Position numbers and translations under genes: made by a program
Notes under the pieces: generated by a model
Database searches by the model: none
What the model saw: only the letters and a program-made list of their open reading frames with translations
Told to the model about the DNA's origin: nothing
Shown here: one piece after another, positions 61,125-64,000 of the stretch
How the letters are laid out: the number at the start of each line of letters is the position of its first letter
Numbering within the stretch: position 1 is the stretch's first letter
Assembly (NCBI RefSeq): GCF_963676685.1
Contig: NC_092345.1
Span: 43,049,838 to 43,113,837 of the forward strand
Length of the DNA stretch: 64,000 nt
Source of the DNA: Mytilus edulis
Lineage: Eukaryota; Mollusca; Bivalvia; Mytilida; Mytilidae
Direction of reading: 5' to 3'

Positions 61125-61200
61125 AAAGATGATGTGGTATGATTGCTAATGAGACAACTATCCACAAAAGACCAAAATGACACAAACATTAACAAAGAAA
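61125..61200 (-). repeat. Mussel interspersed repeat fragment nested in the Mutator-like element
   Basis: Contains gatgatgtggtatgattgct and aatgagacaactatccacaa. Confidence 0.7.
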
Positions 61201-61396
61201 GACTATTTCGAAGACAGTTTATTGACACGAAATCCGTTCAAACCACGACTAAGTCTTCGTGCACAGATTTCCGTTAAGGTTAAACTGAATATTGTACATA
61301 ATTGTCTTCTCTTGTATAATGGTTTGTTGAGCATAAAGATATACAAATGTAATAAAATTTGATATTCAGTCAACATTGTGTTTGTTTAAAAACTTG

Positions 61397-61557
<161 letters not shown>

Positions 61558-61891
61558 CACTGAAAAACAAAAATCGAACTTGTTACAGAAAAAAACGCAA
61601 CTATAAAATAATTTTCTTTATTCGTGAACTGCAAAACACAACAAATTAATTTACCCGTCATCATGAAAAATAAACTGAAAAAGCACATCGAATGAGATAT
61701 ATATTTTATTTTTTCTATATGCAAATTCATGTTAAAGGTAAAACTGAACTAAACAATACAATTCCTAAAAAACAATAAAGATAATCCAATCAATTTTGTT
61801 GATTGGATAATTCATGGCTCAGTAGTTGTGTAATCAGTGACACGTGCCCTCATTATTTTATAAGAATTAACATATCTATCTAAGTTCGATT

Positions 61892-62049
61892 CAGGCGCGG
61901 ATCCAGAGGGGGGAGGGGGGTTCCGGGGGATTGGAACCCCCTTTTTTTTGGCCGATCAATGCATTTGAATGGGGACATGTAGCTGAACCCCCCCTTTTTT
62001 GTCCTGGGTTAGGACCCCCCCTTTTTTAAAATGGCTGGATCCGCCCCTG
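61892..62049. mobile_element. 158-bp G/C-run-rich element nested in the right arm of the Mutator-like element
   Basis: Inverted ends CAGGCGCGGATCC (left) and GGATCCGCCCCTG (right). CGATT is duplicated on both sides (61887-61891 and 62050-62054). The empty site is preserved once in the left arm (around 60407-60416), which confirms the insertion boundaries. Confidence 0.85.
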
Positions 62050-62219
62050 CGATTTCAACTTCTACCAAAATTTAACTCTAAAATAAGAATCGTATAACGA
62101 ATATAAACATCCATCATGTGTGCAGATATGATTACGGTAATGGGTCCTGAGTGCACTTTGTATGTCCTGAGTGCACTCAGGAGGTCCTGAGCGGTTGTTT
62201 AGACGTACCCGAAGAATAA

Positions 62220-64000
62220 ATCATTTCCTGAACCTAAAATACATTTATCTGTTATTAAAGAAAATTCGCCTAAAACATTCTCTCATATATTTAAACAATT
62301 AATTGTAAAATAATTAATTCAGCGTCGGACTTTCTGTCTGTTTACTAATACTTTTCTTGTTCAGTTTAGTTTATACCCATAACAGATGAACGGAAATAAG
62401 TACTTTTTTTTAAGGAAAATTTACAACTAGATGAACGGAATTAAGTACTTTTTAGGAAAATTTACAACTCAAATTTTCAAAAACAAAATTCTACACTTTT
62501 TACCTGGATGTTTTTCTCTGTCTCGAAGCCGCAACCGTTGACCCCGTATCAAACGTAGCGACCAACACCTCACATGACGTATTCTCGATGTTGAGGTATT
62601 GACAATATACAATCACATTTATCAATATACAGCAAGTAAGTAATTTGGTGTTGAATGCCAGTAGATCAGAATTTGTTAATTGAACTTTACCTGTTTAAGG
62701 GGCACTAGCTGCCAAATTCATGTTCCTCATCGATTTTAATAAAATTCACATAACGGGTATATAGTGTTGAATTGTTTATTAAAATGTTGCGCACAATCTT
62801 GGCTGATATGCATAAAACCATTATATTTCATGACACTGCATGAAAAAGAAATTGACTTATCGCATAATACCAGAACCAGAGACATATATATTGTATCTAA
62901 TATCTCTGCCAGAACTAAAAAATAAACTACCGTAAGTCCACATAAGAGGGTATGGATTTGAATTGACAGAATAGAGAACAAAGGACAAAGAAAAAGAGGA
63001 ATAAAGAATAGTGAAAGAAAGAGAATAATGGAAAAAAAGTGTAAGTTATTAAAAATATAACTAAAAAAAGAAGACAGAAAAAAAGACACCCCTCCGAGAC
63101 GAGCCTTACATGCACTGTTATTACCCAAGGTTAATTTTACGGCGGCTCATTTTATTTTGGCTTAGAAATAAACATAATTGACAAGTTTCCTTCCCCTGCA
63201 TTCTCGATCCCACATGTAAATAGCACGGTGATTTCAAAAAGACATTGATACATCATTACAACACTTGCCGTCAGTATTTGAATATATTGATTAAGAAGGT
63301 ATAGAAGATTAAGGCACGCACACTATTATCCACCACTGGCCTAAATAGTTAGTCCGCAAACAACGAGGGTCATAAAAACCCAGCACTTTGAACACAGCCA
63401 CCGGCATGGTGTGAATCTGAAAGCTTCCCACTATCCATTTCTACCCATAGGCATAGAAAACTTTTGCCTTTCATTTATCAAAAATGAAATATGTTGATAT
63501 TAATGGTATATAAGAATTATTGGGGAATTCAAACCATTCCTATTGTAAGTGATAATACTAAATTTATATCAGGGTGATTGAAATGAGGAAAAAAAGGGGG
63601 GATCAGGAGTTCAGGGCCCCCTGTTTGGGAAAAGAATTGGTTGATTATATATGGAATCACTGAGTCATGGCAGGAGCAGGCCCCTCTTAGGCAGTCGGTG
63701 GGCCCCACTTATGAAAAATTCTGGATCCACCACTGTGGTCATGGTGGTCTTCAGTTGTATTATCTTTTAAAAAAAAATTACACCTGTATAGTGTATATTC
63801 TTTAGTGTAAATCAAGGGAAAATACTGTGAACTATCTGTGCATTGGGGCTTATTAAAAGGTATTTCGGGGGGAAGAAAGAAGGGAGGGTGAGTCCATGGG
63901 AGGTAATCCCCACCCCTTTCAATTTTAGAATATGCTATTATCTTGTAAACGGTCCAGATCCCCATTCCTAAACCATATATATTCTTGAATGGGACGATAA
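62220..64000. other. Intergenic to window end, no supported gene
   Basis: AT-rich. A purine-rich stretch (62960-63090) creates a hydrophobic minus-strand frame that I reject. 63580-63735 is another member of the repeat ending ggatccaccactg. Direct repeats tgaacggaatwaagtacttttt at 62387-62460 are minor. Confidence 0.5.

Noticed and set aside
62736-63128. 130-codon hydrophobic frame on the minus strand
   Set aside because: Comes from a purine-rich plus strand, giving Phe/Leu/Ser low complexity; no domain or splice support.

Overview
This window is AT-rich nuclear DNA of a bivalve mollusc, very probably a mussel of the genus Mytilus. The main reasons are split genes with GT-AG introns and dense interspersed repeats that I recognise from mussel genomes. 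Examples are the motif pairing 'acgcgcgtctggcgtac' with 'ataatcctggtacctttg', the 'caatgagacaactntcc' family, and the long '...gctcacttgacc...ggtgagctaaaa' repeat. No operons, ribosome-binding sites, rRNA or tRNA genes were seen. Identifications rest on reading the sequence and on remembered family features; no search was run.

Genes. (1) 823-1582 (+) holds the last two coding exons of a single-pass membrane protein whose upstream exons lie off the left edge. (2) 11137-13932 (+) is a complete three-exon gene for an 88-residue secreted peptide with six cysteines, with a TATA box and poly(A) signals. (3) 18154-29279 (-) is the main gene: an 11-exon DBH-like monooxygenase (MOXD1/dopamine beta-hydroxylase family). 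All exon junctions keep frame and all six expected copper ligands are present, but exon 7 carries an in-frame TAG. A tandem triplication includes the splice acceptor and start of exon 8. (4) 47205-47285 (-) is an orphan terminal exon, homologous to and exactly as long as the last exon of gene 3. (5) 18626-18847 (+), inside the last intron of gene 3, is a weak candidate for a small cationic secreted peptide.

Mobile and repeated DNA fills most of the rest. 4130-7431 is a head-to-tail pair of nearly identical element ends enclosing two unrelated cores, one with a SAP-like ORF. 27541-28128 and 42882-45896 are two TTAA-flanked inverted-repeat elements. 35890-39306 is a 3.4 kb element with ~90 bp inverted termini and a 5-bp target duplication, carrying three foldbacks. 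60259-62210 is a Mutator-like element with ~285 bp inverted termini and a perfect 9-bp target duplication, itself hit by a 158-bp insertion. 30101-31436 is a decayed LINE 3' end, and 23240-23990 and 34180-34640 are relics of another reverse transcriptase family.

The most unusual structure is at 51144-51367: ten perfect and two degraded copies of a palindromic box (RTCCCATGGGAY) spaced every 19-21 bp by unrelated AT-rich spacers. Other short-motif arrays (ATTGTCCCAC, GGACAAAAAGTCAC, CATTACGTTTGCGCAC, CCACGAA) occur elsewhere. Large intergenic stretches (34.6-35.9, 39.3-40.2, 45.9-47.2, 51.4-53.9 and 62.2-64 kb) show no gene I can support.
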